Assembly (NCBI RefSeq): GCF_041320595.1
Contig: NZ_CP166625.1
Coordinates: 4,896,001 to 4,960,000 of the forward strand
Direction of reading: 5' to 3'
Source: Pleomorphomonas sp. PLEO
Lineage (GTDB): Bacteria > Pseudomonadota > Alphaproteobacteria > Rhizobiales > Pleomorphomonadaceae
Length of the DNA stretch: 64,000 bases
The number at the start of each line of letters is the position of its first letter. The first letter of the stretch is position 1. A program made the translations under genes and the position numbers. Positions 54,421 to 63,367 of this stretch are shown here, in pieces. A model generated the notes under the pieces. It saw only the letters and a list, made by a program, of their open reading frames with translations. It ran no database searches and was not told the origin of the DNA.

Positions 54421-55841
54421 GCGGTGGCCTCTCCTCGGTGTCTTTTCCGAAGAACGCCCATGCGGCGCTCGCAAATCCGCCGCTCCTCAAGGCCATTGCC
54501 CATATCGAGGAGACGCTGGTTAGTGGCCGACGCCGGGCCATCGACGCGCTGCCGGAATTCGAAGCGCTGCGTGACGCTGGGCGCGACATCAAGGCCCACA
54601 CACTGAAGCATCTCGACCTTTACCTCGAGGCCTTCGAAAAGAAGGTGTTGGAGGCAGGAGGCTTCGTTCACTGGGCGGCCGACGCCGCCGAGGCCAGTCG
54701 CATCGTCCTCGACATCTGCCAGGCGGCGGGCGCCCGTCAGGTGACCAAGGGCAAATCGATGATCACCGAAGAGGTCGGCCTCAATGCCTTCCTCGAAGCC
54801 AACGGCATTACGCCGGTGGAGACCGATCTCGGCGAATACATCATCCAGCTTCGGGCCGAGACGCCGAGCCACATCATTGCCCCGGCCGTGCACGTCAACA
54901 AGGAGCAGGTGGCAGCCGACTTCAGGCGCGTGCACACCAACCTCGACCCCAGGCGCAACCTCGACGAGCCAACCTCGCTGCTCTCCGAGGCGCGTGGCGT
55001 GCTGCGCGAGCGCTTCCTGGCGGCGGACGTCGGCATCACCGGTGCCAACTTCCTGATCGCCGAAACAGGGTCGACGGTGATCGTCACCAATGAAGGCAAT
55101 GGCGACCTCACCCAGATCCTGCCCAAGACGCACATCGTGCTCGCGTCCATCGAGAAGGTGGTGCCGACGCTCGAAGACGTCGCCACCATCATGCGCTTGT
55201 TGGCTCGCTCGGCCACCGGGCAGGAGATGAGCGTCTACACAACGTTCTCCACCGGTCCCCGCCGGGCCGGCGATCCCGATGGTCCCGAGGCCTTCCATGT
55301 GGTGCTGCTCGACAATGGTCGTTCGGCCATGCTTGGCACTGAGTTCGAGGACATGCTGCGCTGTATCCGCTGCGGCGCCTGCATCAACCACTGTCCGGTC
55401 TATCGCTCGATCGGCGGTCATGCCTACGGTTCGGTTTATCCCGGGCCGATGGGTTCGGTGCTGACGCCGTCGCTTCACGGGCTTGAAAAGTCGGCTCACC
55501 TCGCCAATGCCTCGACGCTATGTGGCCGTTGCGAAAGCGTCTGCCCTATGCGCATTCCCCTGCCCAAAATGCTGCGACACTGGCGAGAGAAGGAATTCGA
55601 ACGGCACCTGACACCGAAAAAGGCGCGTTACGGCCTTGCCGCCTGGCGCTTCCTCGCCACGCGGCCGCGCCTCTATGGCATGGTAACGCGGTTTGCCGCC
55701 TGGGGCTTTGCACGTTTTGCCGGCAAGAAGGGGGCGCTCAGCCAGGTGCCGCTGGCCGGCGGCTGGACGCGCTGGCGCGATCTGCCGGCACCGGAAGGCG
55801 GCACGTTCCGCACCGAGTGGGCCAAACGAGGGAGGAAATAA
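54417..55841 (+). CDS. lutB: Lactate utilization iron-sulfur protein LutB
   Basis: The 474-residue (LldF/YkgF family) subunit with two 4Fe-4S clusters. The first cluster is C316-I-R-C319-G-A-C322-I-N-H-C326-P; the second begins at about C369 (CGRCESVCPMRI). The N-terminal part is the conserved DUF162-like/LutB domain (KGKSMITEEVGLNAFLE, GANFLIAETGSTVIVTNEGNG). It is coupled to lutA and lutC by overlapping start and stop codons. High confidence. Confidence 0.95.
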   Translation: MSGGLSSVSFPKNAHAALANPPLLKAIAHIEETLVSGRRRAIDALPEFEALRDAGRDIKAHTLKHLDLYLEAFEKKVLEAGGFVHWAADAAEASRIVLDICQAAGARQVTKGKSMITEEVGLNAFLEANGITPVETDLGEYIIQLRAETPSHIIAPAVHVNKEQVAADFRRVHTNLDPRRNLDEPTSLLSEARGVLRERFLAADVGITGANFLIAETGSTVIVTNEGNGDLTQILPKTHIVLASIEKVVPTLEDVATIMRLLARSATGQEMSVYTTFSTGPRRAGDPDGPEAFHVVLLDNGRSAMLGTEFEDMLRCIRCGACINHCPVYRSIGGHAYGSVYPGPMGSVLTPSLHGLEKSAHLANASTLCGRCESVCPMRIPLPKMLRHWREKEFERHLTPKKARYGLAAWRFLATRPRLYGMVTRFAAWGFARFAGKKGALSQVPLAGGWTRWRDLPAPEGGTFRTEWAKRGRK

Positions 55842-56530
55842 TGTCGAGCCGCGACGCCATCCTCGGACGCATCCGCCGATCGCTCGGCGCGTCAGGTACC
55901 GACGCCACACGCCTGGCCACCGTGCGCCACCGCCTGGCCGAAACGCCCGTGAATGTCATACCGGCGCGTGGGCAGTTGCCGGATGCCGAAAGGCTTGCGT
56001 TGTTCGTCCGCAAGGCTGGCGAAGTGTTCGCGACCGTCGTTCGCCTCGACAGTCGCGACGATATTCCCAGCGCTGTCGCCGACTATCTGCGGGCCCGTAA
56101 CCTGCCGCAGGCGATCCGGCATGGCGACGACCCGCGTCTTGCCAACGTGCCATGGGGGCGTGAAGCGCAACTCTCGGTGACGACCGGTCCGAGCGCCGGG
56201 CAGGATCTCGTCGGCCTCAGCCACGCCGACGCTGGCGTTGCCGAAACTGGCACGGTGGTGTTGACCTCCGGCGCCGACAACCCGACGACACTCAATTTCC
56301 TGCCCGACCACCACATCGTGGTGGTCGACGCCTCGACGGTGGCCGGCGACTATGAGACGGTGTTAGCCGATCTCCGTCGACGCTTCGGCGCTGGGGTAAT
56401 GCCCCGCACGGTCAACCTCATCACCGGCCCTTCGCGATCGGCCGATATCGAAGAAACGCTGCTGCTGGGCGCCCACGGTCCGCGCAGCCTACACATCCTG
56501 ATGGTGGAGCCATCCCAATGCCGGTCCTGA
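55841..56530 (+). CDS. lutC: Lactate utilization protein LutC
   Basis: The 229-residue YkgG/LutC subunit (DUF162), required for lactate oxidation with LutAB. Conserved pieces are VSVTTG-like LSVTTGPSAGQDLVGLSHADAGVAETGTVVLTSG and ITGPSRSADIEETLLLGAHGPRSLHILMV. The start overlaps the lutB stop (TAATG) behind a good GGAGG ribosome-binding site. The end overlaps the LysE-type gene by 13 bases. Confidence 0.92.
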   Translation: MSSRDAILGRIRRSLGASGTDATRLATVRHRLAETPVNVIPARGQLPDAERLALFVRKAGEVFATVVRLDSRDDIPSAVADYLRARNLPQAIRHGDDPRLANVPWGREAQLSVTTGPSAGQDLVGLSHADAGVAETGTVVLTSGADNPTTLNFLPDHHIVVVDASTVAGDYETVLADLRRRFGAGVMPRTVNLITGPSRSADIEETLLLGAHGPRSLHILMVEPSQCRS

Positions 56531-57132
56531 CGCTCGTCTTCTACACCTGCGCCCTCGCCGTCGCCGCGGCCTCCCCCGGCCCGGGCATGACAGCCGTCGT
56601 GGCGCGTGCGCTCGGCGGCGGGTTCCGAGCCGGCATGATCTTCATCGCCGGCATCGTCTTCGGCGATCTGTTCTACCTGACACTGGCCATCTTCGGCCTC
56701 GCCTCGCTGGCGCAGGAATTCCACCTCGCTTTCCTGCTGATCCACTACGTCGGCGCGGCATACCTTCTCTATCTGGCCTATAAGCTCTGGACGTCACACC
56801 CCGACCCGGCCGAAGTGGCAGCCAGGGTGCGCTCAGAGAGCCCTTGGCGGACGGTGCTGGGTGGCTTCACGCTGACGCTTGGAAATCCGAAGACCATCGT
56901 CTTCTACATGGCGCTGCTGCCATCGCTGATGCCCATCGAGACAATTACGCTGACCGGCTATTTCGAGCTGATCTGCGTCTCGATAGTCACGCTCAGCGCT
57001 GTCGGCGTGGTCTACGCAGCGGCGGCGGCCGGGGCCCGCGAATTCTTTCGCAGCCCCAAGGCCATGCAGCGCCTCAACCGCACCGCCAGCGCCATGATGG
57101 CCGGCGCAGCGGCGGCGGTGGTCGCGCGGTAA
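56518..57132 (+). CDS. LysE family exporter (RhtB-like)
   Basis: A 204-residue LysE/RhtB-type amino-acid exporter with six membrane segments; the signature is AAASPGPGMTAVVARALGGGFRAGMIF near the start, and LTLGNPKTIVFYMALLP in the middle. The substrate is unknown. It overlaps lutC by 13 bases, so it is translated with the lactate genes; possibly it exports an amino acid or organic acid formed during lactate or related metabolism. Linkage is inferred from the overlap only. Confidence 0.88.
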   Translation: MPVLTLVFYTCALAVAAASPGPGMTAVVARALGGGFRAGMIFIAGIVFGDLFYLTLAIFGLASLAQEFHLAFLLIHYVGAAYLLYLAYKLWTSHPDPAEVAARVRSESPWRTVLGGFTLTLGNPKTIVFYMALLPSLMPIETITLTGYFELICVSIVTLSAVGVVYAAAAAGAREFFRSPKAMQRLNRTASAMMAGAAAAVVAR

Positions 57133-57149
57133 CGCCCCACCTTTCTCAA

Positions 57150-58043
57150 TCACTCCGCCGCGAGACTCATCGCCTGCTCGCCGGCGCCGAGATTGCCGAG
57201 CGAAGTAACGATATGCTTGGCCAGCGCGTCGTGGATCGGGCTTTTGGCATGATCGGCGCGCAGCAGACCGATCTCGGCCGGCTCAAGCTCCGGGAAGCCC
57301 TCGCGCAGGCCGAGAATGCGCATATTGGCCTTGAGCGCGCTTTCCGGCAGGACCGACACCGCAAGGCCGGCCAGCACAGCGCCCGATAGCGCCAGAGCCG
57401 CGCTGGAAATGTAAGCGACGCGGAAGCGGCGCCCCTCGCGATCGAGTGCGCGCACGACATTGGCACGCCAGCAGCAATCGTCCGGACCAAGAGCCAGCGG
57501 CACAGGATCGAGTTCATGGACGCTGTGGTCGCGCGAACCGACCCAGAAGAGCGGTTCGCGCCGGATCACATCGCCGCGCAGCGAGCCATGATAGCCGTGG
57601 TTGATGATGCCAAGGTCGAGCCGGCCATCACGGATCATGTCGGACACCGTGACCGAGCGCTGGCATTCGACAGTGATCTCGATCAGCGGATTGATGCGTG
57701 AGAAGCCGGCCAGCACCGGCGGCAACAACCGATCGGCGTAATCGTCGGGAATACCGAGACGAACCGAGCCCGTCAGGCCAGGATCCTCGAAAGCGGCCAG
57801 CGTCTCGTCATTGAGACGGATGAGACGGCGCGCATATTCAAGAAGACGCCGACCATCCTCGGTGAGCCGGCTCTGGCGGCCATCGCGCGCAAAGATCGGC
57901 TTGCCGACTCGGTCCTCAAGCCGACGCATCTGCATAGAGACGGCCGACTGCGTCTTGTGAACGACATCGGCGGCGGCGGTGAACGAGCCCACCTCGGCAA
58001 TGGCGACGAAAGTGCGGAGTTGATCAAGGTCGAGAACGTTCAT
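57150..58043 (-). CDS. LysR family transcriptional regulator
   Basis: A 297-residue LysR-type regulator with an N-terminal helix-turn-helix (AEVGSFTAAADVVHKTQSAVSMQMRRLEDRVG) and a C-terminal substrate-binding domain (about 90-290). It is convergent with the LysE-type gene and could regulate that gene or lut genes, though LysR regulators more often control the divergent neighbour, here the DUF1127 gene across a 272-base region. Ligand unknown. ATG at 58043 preferred (MNVLDLDQLRTF). Confidence 0.9.
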   Translation of the reverse strand: MNVLDLDQLRTFVAIAEVGSFTAAADVVHKTQSAVSMQMRRLEDRVGKPIFARDGRQSRLTEDGRRLLEYARRLIRLNDETLAAFEDPGLTGSVRLGIPDDYADRLLPPVLAGFSRINPLIEITVECQRSVTVSDMIRDGRLDLGIINHGYHGSLRGDVIRREPLFWVGSRDHSVHELDPVPLALGPDDCCWRANVVRALDREGRRFRVAYISSAALALSGAVLAGLAVSVLPESALKANMRILGLREGFPELEPAEIGLLRADHAKSPIHDALAKHIVTSLGNLGAGEQAMSLAAE

Positions 58044-58315
58044 CTTCAACAATCCTGATGAATGGTCCGTCGGTAGGACTTTTATGGATCCTCGCCGGTT
58101 TTCGGGTGGTGTCCCATCGCACTGCGTGATCTCATGAGGTCATGATGTTGATATCAAGTTCCGTCATGGAAAGCATCAAAAACATGCGTTGGACTGATTG
58201 ATGGGCCCATGAGATAAATCCACTATCGAAACACCGCAGCAGAATCCCCACCTCAGGTACGCAATGCTGCCATGTTCTGCCCACTGGGTGGTTCAAGTTC
58301 GCAGGAGCTAAGAGA

Positions 58316-58639
58316 ATGACCCTGATCCTTGATCATGCGTCCTCGCGCCGCGTCTCCTCCCTTCGCCCCGTTCACGAGGCGAAGCGCCTTGTAGGTGCCC
58401 TGTTCAATCGTCTCGGCGCGCTGATTGCCGCGGAAATTGACCGCCGGCAAACCATGCAGCTGCTTGAGTTCGATGCGCGCGCGCTGAAGGACATGGGCAT
58501 TTCTCACGCCGATGTGGAAGGCGCGCTGCTCGTGGCGATCGATCGCAAGCCGAGCTACACACTGGCTGCCCGTCGTGCCGAGGCCCGCCGTGCCGAGCGT
58601 CAGCAGGCTATTGAAGTCGCCGCTGCGCTTCGTGACTAA
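58316..58639 (+). CDS. DUF1127 domain protein (first of two)
   Basis: A 107-residue protein with a DUF1127 core, RRQTMQLLEFDARALKDMGISHADVE, at about residues 43-68. DUF1127 proteins are small arginine-rich proteins of alphaproteobacteria; some act in phosphate and carbon signalling or bind RNA. This one is longer than the usual 45-75 residues, with an N-terminal extension and an Arg/Ala-rich end (RRAEARRAERQQAIE). It lies across a 272-base divergent region from the LysR gene. Role inferred from the family only. Confidence 0.85.
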   Translation: MTLILDHASSRRVSSLRPVHEAKRLVGALFNRLGALIAAEIDRRQTMQLLEFDARALKDMGISHADVEGALLVAIDRKPSYTLAARRAEARRAERQQAIEVAAALRD

Positions 58640-58640
58640 C

Positions 58641-58672
58641 ACCTACGTGTTTCATAAGAGACCCACATAGGT
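58641..58672 (+). repeat. Inverted repeat after the first DUF1127 gene
   Basis: Arms ACCTACGTG and CACATAGGT (nine pairs, one of them a wobble), separated by 14 bases, immediately after the stop codon. Could form a transcript 3' hairpin; there is no T-run. Confidence 0.45.
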
Positions 58673-58719
58673 CGATCCGGAAACATTCTCCGGGCTTATG
58701 AAATAGTAAACGAAACCTC

Positions 58720-58746
58720 AACGGGGCTTCCAGGTGAAGCCCCGTT
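58720..58746 (+). repeat. Perfect hairpin between the two DUF1127 genes
   Basis: Eleven perfect pairs, AACGGGGCTTC (58720-58730) and GAAGCCCCGTT (58736-58746), five-base loop CAGGT. No T-run follows, so it is a stable 5' or 3' transcript structure rather than a typical terminator. Confidence 0.6.
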
Positions 58747-58824
58747 GCCGCCTCACCCTAAACCTCAACCCCTGACCCAACGCGCAATGCGCCAAACCAT
58801 CCACGCCCCTTGATGGAGCCGATC

Positions 58825-59163
58825 ATGACCACGACCCTCGCGTCCACCACCTACGCCGTCGCTTTCGTTTCGACGTTCACCTCGCTGGTGCGCGCCGCTA
58901 TCGAGCGCACGGGGTTCGTCGCGAAGATTATGGTCAATCGCTGGATGGCCAAACAACTCTGCGATTTCACCGATCATGAGCTGGCCGACATTGGCCTCAG
59001 CCGATTCGACGTACGCGAGGCTCTCGATGGCCCGCTCTATGCCGACCCGTCGCTCAGGCTCGCCGCCGTAGCTCACGGCAATTCGGTGACGATGAACAGA
59101 GTTGTCGTGCGTCGCGCGGAGAGCGTGGATTTCACGCCCTTGGTCAGGGGGAGGGAAGAATGA
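58825..59163 (+). CDS. DUF1127-like protein (second of two)
   Basis: A 112-residue protein with a DUF1127-like core, MAKQLCDFTDHELADIGLSRFDVREALDGPLYADPS, after a hydrophobic N-terminal stretch that could be a short membrane segment (TYAVAFVSTFTSLV). The core LADIGLSRFDV matches the DUF1127 consensus. The ATG at 58825 is chosen because GGAG lies 6 bases upstream; an ATG at 58813 is in frame. Its stop overlaps the next gene by 4 bases, indicating a two-gene unit. Confidence 0.8.
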   Translation: MTTTLASTTYAVAFVSTFTSLVRAAIERTGFVAKIMVNRWMAKQLCDFTDHELADIGLSRFDVREALDGPLYADPSLRLAAVAHGNSVTMNRVVVRRAESVDFTPLVRGREE

Positions 59164-59396
59164 TCGCACCCAGACTGGAAGACTGCGTCAACGATCTTTG
59201 CCCCCTGACACGCCGCCCCGTCAGCCCCGACGCCCTCACCTATTACAAGGGCAAGGTGGTCGGCTTTGCTGACCGGCAGGCGCGTGACACCTTCCTCGCG
59301 GCGATGCTGACCTTCGAGACGGCCATTCAGCCGCCACCGGTGGTGCGTTATTCCATGCCTCTCAACAAGCGGCAGAAGGAATTCGAAGCGGCCTGA
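59160..59396 (+). CDS. Small protein with degenerate YHS/TRASH-like motif
   Basis: A 78-residue protein with C10 and C14 (ED-C-VND-L-C-PLTRRPVSPDALTYYKGKVVGFADRQARDTFLAAM). The pattern PLTRRPVSPDALTYYKGKVVGF resembles the YHS/TRASH-like small proteins in which a later CNPGC-type pair follows GF; here that pair is replaced by ADRQA, so metal binding is likely reduced or lost. It is coupled to the DUF1127 gene by an ATGA overlap. Family assignment is tentative. Confidence 0.55.
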   Translation: MIAPRLEDCVNDLCPLTRRPVSPDALTYYKGKVVGFADRQARDTFLAAMLTFETAIQPPPVVRYSMPLNKRQKEFEAA

Positions 59397-59501
59397 TCTT
59401 CACTTCGCAAGGACGCACCGCCACCCCGACGCGTCCGTTGCAGGGTCCGGACCCGCCTCCCTTCCGGACCCATACCATCCCGGCCCCCTGCCGGAACACC
59501 T

Positions 59502-59531
59502 GGCGGCGTCGCAAGGCGCCGCCTCTTTTTT
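59502..59531 (+). terminator. Intrinsic terminator before rsmE
   Basis: Nine-pair stem (59502-59510 with 59515-59523, with one G-T pair) closed by a GCAA tetraloop and followed by TCTTTTTT. It ends the DUF1127/YHS-like unit; rsmE begins about 30 bases later. Confidence 0.9.
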
Positions 59532-59561
59532 GGCCCGTTGGGGCGTGCTATTGGCGTGTCC

Positions 59562-60305
59562 ATGGCCCATTCCGATTTTCGCACGCCGCGCGTCTTCGTC
59601 GCGACGCCGCTCGACGGCGCCCCGGTATCGTTCGATCGCGATCAAAGCAATTACCTTCTCAACGTGCTGCGCCTCAGAGAAGGCGACGACGTATTGGTGT
59701 TCGACGGCCAAAATGGCGAATGGCGGGGTCAGCTTGGACTTGCCGGCCGGAAATCGGCCGGGCTCTTCGATCTCAAACTGAGCCGCCCACAGCCGCCCGC
59801 ACCCGATCTTCTGTATCTGTTCGCGCCACTGAAGCACGCACGGCTCGATTACATGGTCCAAAAGGCGGTGGAGATGGGTGTCGGCCGAATGCGCCCGGTG
59901 CTCACGCAGCACACCCAGGCGAGCCGGGTGAACATCGAGCGGATGCGAGCCAATGTGGTCGAAGCCGCCGAACAGTGTGGCGTGCTTCACGTGCCCGCCG
60001 TCGAGGACGAAGAGAAGCTCGACCGGACGCTGGAGCGCTTCGGGCGCGACGAGCCCCTTCGCCACCTGATCTTCTGCGATGAGGGCGAGGAAACAACCAA
60101 CCCACTTGCGACCCTATCCGCACTTCCCGGAGGCCCGATCGCCGTGCTGATTGGCCCGGAGGGTGGCTTTTCGGAAGACGAGCGGCGTAGCCTGCGAGCC
60201 CTGCCCTTCGTCACGGCAATTCCTCTCGGCCCCCGCATTCTCCGGGCCGATACGGCGGCGGTGGCCGCGCTTGCCGTCATCCAGGCGACACTCGGCGACT
60301 GGTAG
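59562..60305 (+). CDS. rsmE: 16S rRNA (uracil(1498)-N3)-methyltransferase
   Basis: SPOUT-class methyltransferase that modifies U1498 of 16S rRNA. The 247 residues have the PUA-like N-terminus ([33 protein letters not shown]) and the knot with [15 protein letters not shown] and [19 protein letters not shown]. The ATG at 59562 gives [10 protein letters not shown], a usual start. It lies just after a terminator and is followed by gshA after 124 bases. Confidence 0.93.
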   Translation: MAHSDFRTPRVFVATPLDGAPVSFDRDQSNYLLNVLRLREGDDVLVFDGQNGEWRGQLGLAGRKSAGLFDLKLSRPQPPAPDLLYLFAPLKHARLDYMVQKAVEMGVGRMRPVLTQHTQASRVNIERMRANVVEAAEQCGVLHVPAVEDEEKLDRTLERFGRDEPLRHLIFCDEGEETTNPLATLSALPGGPIAVLIGPEGGFSEDERRSLRALPFVTAIPLGPRILRADTAAVAALAVIQATLGDW

Positions 60306-60429
60306 GTCCGTCTCCTGACATCATCAGACCGGTGCAAGGAGCAAAACGTTTCTCTCCGACCGCTCTGGTGACAATTGAACAAACCCTGCCGGGCAGCTAG
60401 GTTGCGGCCCAATTCGAGGGAGCCTTTTC

Positions 60430-61818
60430 ATGGCGCGCGACACGTCCGATACCACCCCTATCACTTCCGTGGCCGACCTCGTCGAGCGGATAGCGGGAGG
60501 CTGCAAGCCCAGGGAGCGGTGGCGGATCGGTACCGAGCACGAGAAGGTCGGCTTCCGCAAATTCAACCATACCCCTGTGCCTTACGAGGGTCCCGGCGGC
60601 ATCCGCCAGCTGCTTGAGGGCATGGAAGGGCTGCTCGGCTGGGAGCCAATCGCCGATCAGGGACGGCCGATCGGCCTGCTTGACCCGACTCACGGCGGAG
60701 CGATCAGTCTCGAGCCGGGTGGCCAGTTCGAGCTGAGCGGCGCGCCTCTCGTCAACCTGCATCAGACGGCAACCGAATTGCAGGCGCACATGATGCAGGT
60801 GCTGGAGATCGCGACGCCACTCAGGATCGGCTTCCTTGCCCTGGGCGCCAGCCCGGTGTGGACGCTGCCCGAAACGCCGGTGATGCCGAAATCGCGCTAC
60901 GCCATCATGGCCGACTACATGCCAACCGTCGGCACGCGCGGCCTCGACATGATGTTCCGCACCGCCACCGTGCAGGTGAACCTCGACTTTTCCTCCGAAG
61001 CCGACATGCGCCGCAAGATGCAGGTGTCGATTGCGCTGCAGCCGATCGCCACGGCTCTGTTTGCCAACTCGCCCTATCTCGACGGCAAGGCCACCGGCCG
61101 CCTGTCGGAACGCTCCGAGATCTGGCGCGACACTGACAACGCACGGGCGGGCATGGTTCCCTTCGTGTTCGAGGAGAACTTCGGCTTCGAGAGCTATGTC
61201 GAGTGGGCACTTGATGTACCCATGTATTTCGTCAAGCGCGGCGACACCTATCATCGCGCCACCGAGGTCACCTTCCGACAGTTCATGGCCGGCGCCTTCC
61301 GCAACCGGTTACCCGGTGTCGAGCCAACCATTGGCGACTGGGACAATCACCTCGGCACCTTGTTCCCCGAGGTGCGACTCAAGCGCTATCTCGAAATGCG
61401 CGGTGCCGACTCCGGCTCTACCGATCACATCCTGGCGCTGCCGGCCTTCTGGGTCGGTCTGCTTTATGACCAGGCCGCGCTCAACGCTGCCTGGGACCTC
61501 ATCAAGGGCTGGAGTACCGAGGAGCGGCAGCGCTTGCGTGACGACGTACCCACGCTGGCGCTCAATGCGAAGATCGGCGGGCGGACGGTGCGCGATATCG
61601 GTCGCGAGGTGGTGGCGCTATCGCGGGCGGGTCTTACGCGGCGTGCCCAGATCAACCGCTGCGGTCAGGACGAGACACAATATCTCCGGCCGCTCGACAT
61701 CATTCTCGACCGAGGCAAGACTGAGGCCGAGGTGCTGCTGGAGAAATTCGGCAATAACCTCGATGGCATCTTCTGCGCGCTCGACATGCAGCCGATGGGC
61801 GACCTCGGCTGCCTCTGA
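60430..61818 (+). CDS. gshA: Glutamate-cysteine ligase (plant/alphaproteobacterial type)
   Basis: First step of glutathione synthesis, joining glutamate and cysteine with ATP. The 462 residues fit the alphaproteobacterial/plant (GSH1) group: RIGTEHEKVGFRKF near the start, PGGQFELSGAPL, and MFRTATVQVNLDFSSEADMRRKM. The ATG is preceded by GAGGGAG. The gene lies between rsmE and xseA on the same strand and is a common neighbour of rsmE in alphaproteobacteria. Confidence 0.94.
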   Translation: MARDTSDTTPITSVADLVERIAGGCKPRERWRIGTEHEKVGFRKFNHTPVPYEGPGGIRQLLEGMEGLLGWEPIADQGRPIGLLDPTHGGAISLEPGGQFELSGAPLVNLHQTATELQAHMMQVLEIATPLRIGFLALGASPVWTLPETPVMPKSRYAIMADYMPTVGTRGLDMMFRTATVQVNLDFSSEADMRRKMQVSIALQPIATALFANSPYLDGKATGRLSERSEIWRDTDNARAGMVPFVFEENFGFESYVEWALDVPMYFVKRGDTYHRATEVTFRQFMAGAFRNRLPGVEPTIGDWDNHLGTLFPEVRLKRYLEMRGADSGSTDHILALPAFWVGLLYDQAALNAAWDLIKGWSTEERQRLRDDVPTLALNAKIGGRTVRDIGREVVALSRAGLTRRAQINRCGQDETQYLRPLDIILDRGKTEAEVLLEKFGNNLDGIFCALDMQPMGDLGCL

Positions 61819-61929
61819 GCAATGTCCGGCGGCGGCCGGCGTTTGACGCCCCCGCCTCCGGTCGCCATGATCGCTCGACGTTTTCCGAGTCGCCGCGCGG
61901 CTCGCCTCAATTTTGCCGGACGATGATCG

Positions 61930-63363
61930 GTGACCGAGACCCCTACCAACGCTGCCGAATTTACGGTTTCCGAGATTTCCTTCGCTCTCAAGCGCAGCGT
62001 CGAGGATCAGTTCGGCTTCGTGCGTGTGCGCGGTGAAATTTCCGGCTATCGGGGGCCACACTCCTCGGGACATGCCTATTTTGCCTTGAAGGACGAGGGT
62101 GCTCGCATCGAGGCCGTGGTCTGGCGCGGCGTGATGGGCAAATTGCGCTTCAAGCCTGAGGAAGGCATGGAGGTGATTGCTACTGGCCGGCTCACCACCT
62201 ATCCAAACTCCTCCAAATATCAGATCGTCATCGACGCGCTGGAACCGGCCGGTGCCGGTGCGCTGATGGCGCTGCTTGAGGAGCGCAAACGCAAGCTGGG
62301 CGCCGAGGGGCTGTTCGATGCCGGGCGCAAGCAGCTTCTTCCCTATTTGCCGCGCGTGGTCGGCGTCGTTACCTCGCCGACCGGTGCCGTCATCCGAGAC
62401 ATTCTGCATCGCCTTGCCGATCGCTTCCCGGTGCACGTGTTGATCTGGCCAGTGAAGGTGCAAGGTGATAACTGCGGCCCCGAGGTGGCGGCCGGTATTG
62501 CCGGCTTCAATGCATTGCCAGAGGGCGGCGCCATTCCGCGGCCGGATGTCATCATCGTGGCGCGCGGCGGTGGCAGTCTCGAAGACCTGTGGGGCTTCAA
62601 TGACGAGGTTGTGGTACGCGCCGCCGCGGCGAGCGACATCCCGCTGGTCTCCGCCGTCGGCCATGAAACCGACTGGACGCTGATCGACCTCGCAGCCGAC
62701 GTTCGCGCGCCGACGCCGACCGGGGCCGCCGAAATGGTGGTGCCGGTACGGCGTGAGCTGATGGATCGCGTCGACGATCTCGGCCGTCGGCTTACCGGCG
62801 CCAGCCTTCGGGCGATCGATCTTCGGCGAACGCGGCTTGTGTCGGCCGCGCGTGCTCTGCCGCGCGCTTCCGACATCCTGGCGCTGCCGCGCCAACGCTT
62901 CGACGCCGTAGCCAATGCCCTGCCAAAGGCGTTGCTTGCCAACACAACGCTGCACGCCCGGCAATTCGAGCGTGTCACCGCCCGCCTCACGCCGGCGAGC
63001 CTTCTCCGGACCCAGGCACAACTGGCCGAGCGGTTGTCGGGACTGTCGGCGCGTAGCGGCCGCGCGGTCTCCGAACTGATCGCTCGACGGCGGGCACGCC
63101 TCGACCAGGTGAATTCGGTGTTCGACGCGGTCAACCACATGGCGACGCTGAGGCGTGGCTATGCGCTGGTACGCGACGAAGAGGGAAAGCCGGTGTTCCG
63201 CGCTGGCGGACTCGCAGCAGGCGCGGCGATCGAGATTGAATTCTCCGACGGTCGGGTCCACGGCCGGGTCGGCGAGGAACCACATCTCGCATCTGACGCA
63301 AAGCCGACGCCGCGCCGCCCGAAAACGAAATCCGGCCCAGCCGATCAGGGCAATCTCTTCTGA
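61930..63363 (+). CDS. xseA: Exodeoxyribonuclease VII large subunit
   Basis: Large subunit of exonuclease VII, which degrades single-stranded DNA. The 477 residues include an N-terminal OB-fold ([31 protein letters not shown]), the catalytic domain with [19 protein letters not shown] and [17 protein letters not shown], and a C-terminal coiled coil. The likely start is GTG at 61930; no nearby ATG in this frame fits. The small subunit xseB is not in the window. Confidence 0.94.
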   Translation: MTETPTNAAEFTVSEISFALKRSVEDQFGFVRVRGEISGYRGPHSSGHAYFALKDEGARIEAVVWRGVMGKLRFKPEEGMEVIATGRLTTYPNSSKYQIVIDALEPAGAGALMALLEERKRKLGAEGLFDAGRKQLLPYLPRVVGVVTSPTGAVIRDILHRLADRFPVHVLIWPVKVQGDNCGPEVAAGIAGFNALPEGGAIPRPDVIIVARGGGSLEDLWGFNDEVVVRAAAASDIPLVSAVGHETDWTLIDLAADVRAPTPTGAAEMVVPVRRELMDRVDDLGRRLTGASLRAIDLRRTRLVSAARALPRASDILALPRQRFDAVANALPKALLANTTLHARQFERVTARLTPASLLRTQAQLAERLSGLSARSGRAVSELIARRRARLDQVNSVFDAVNHMATLRRGYALVRDEEGKPVFRAGGLAAGAAIEIEFSDGRVHGRVGEEPHLASDAKPTPRRPKTKSGPADQGNLF

Positions 63364-63367
63364 CCGA

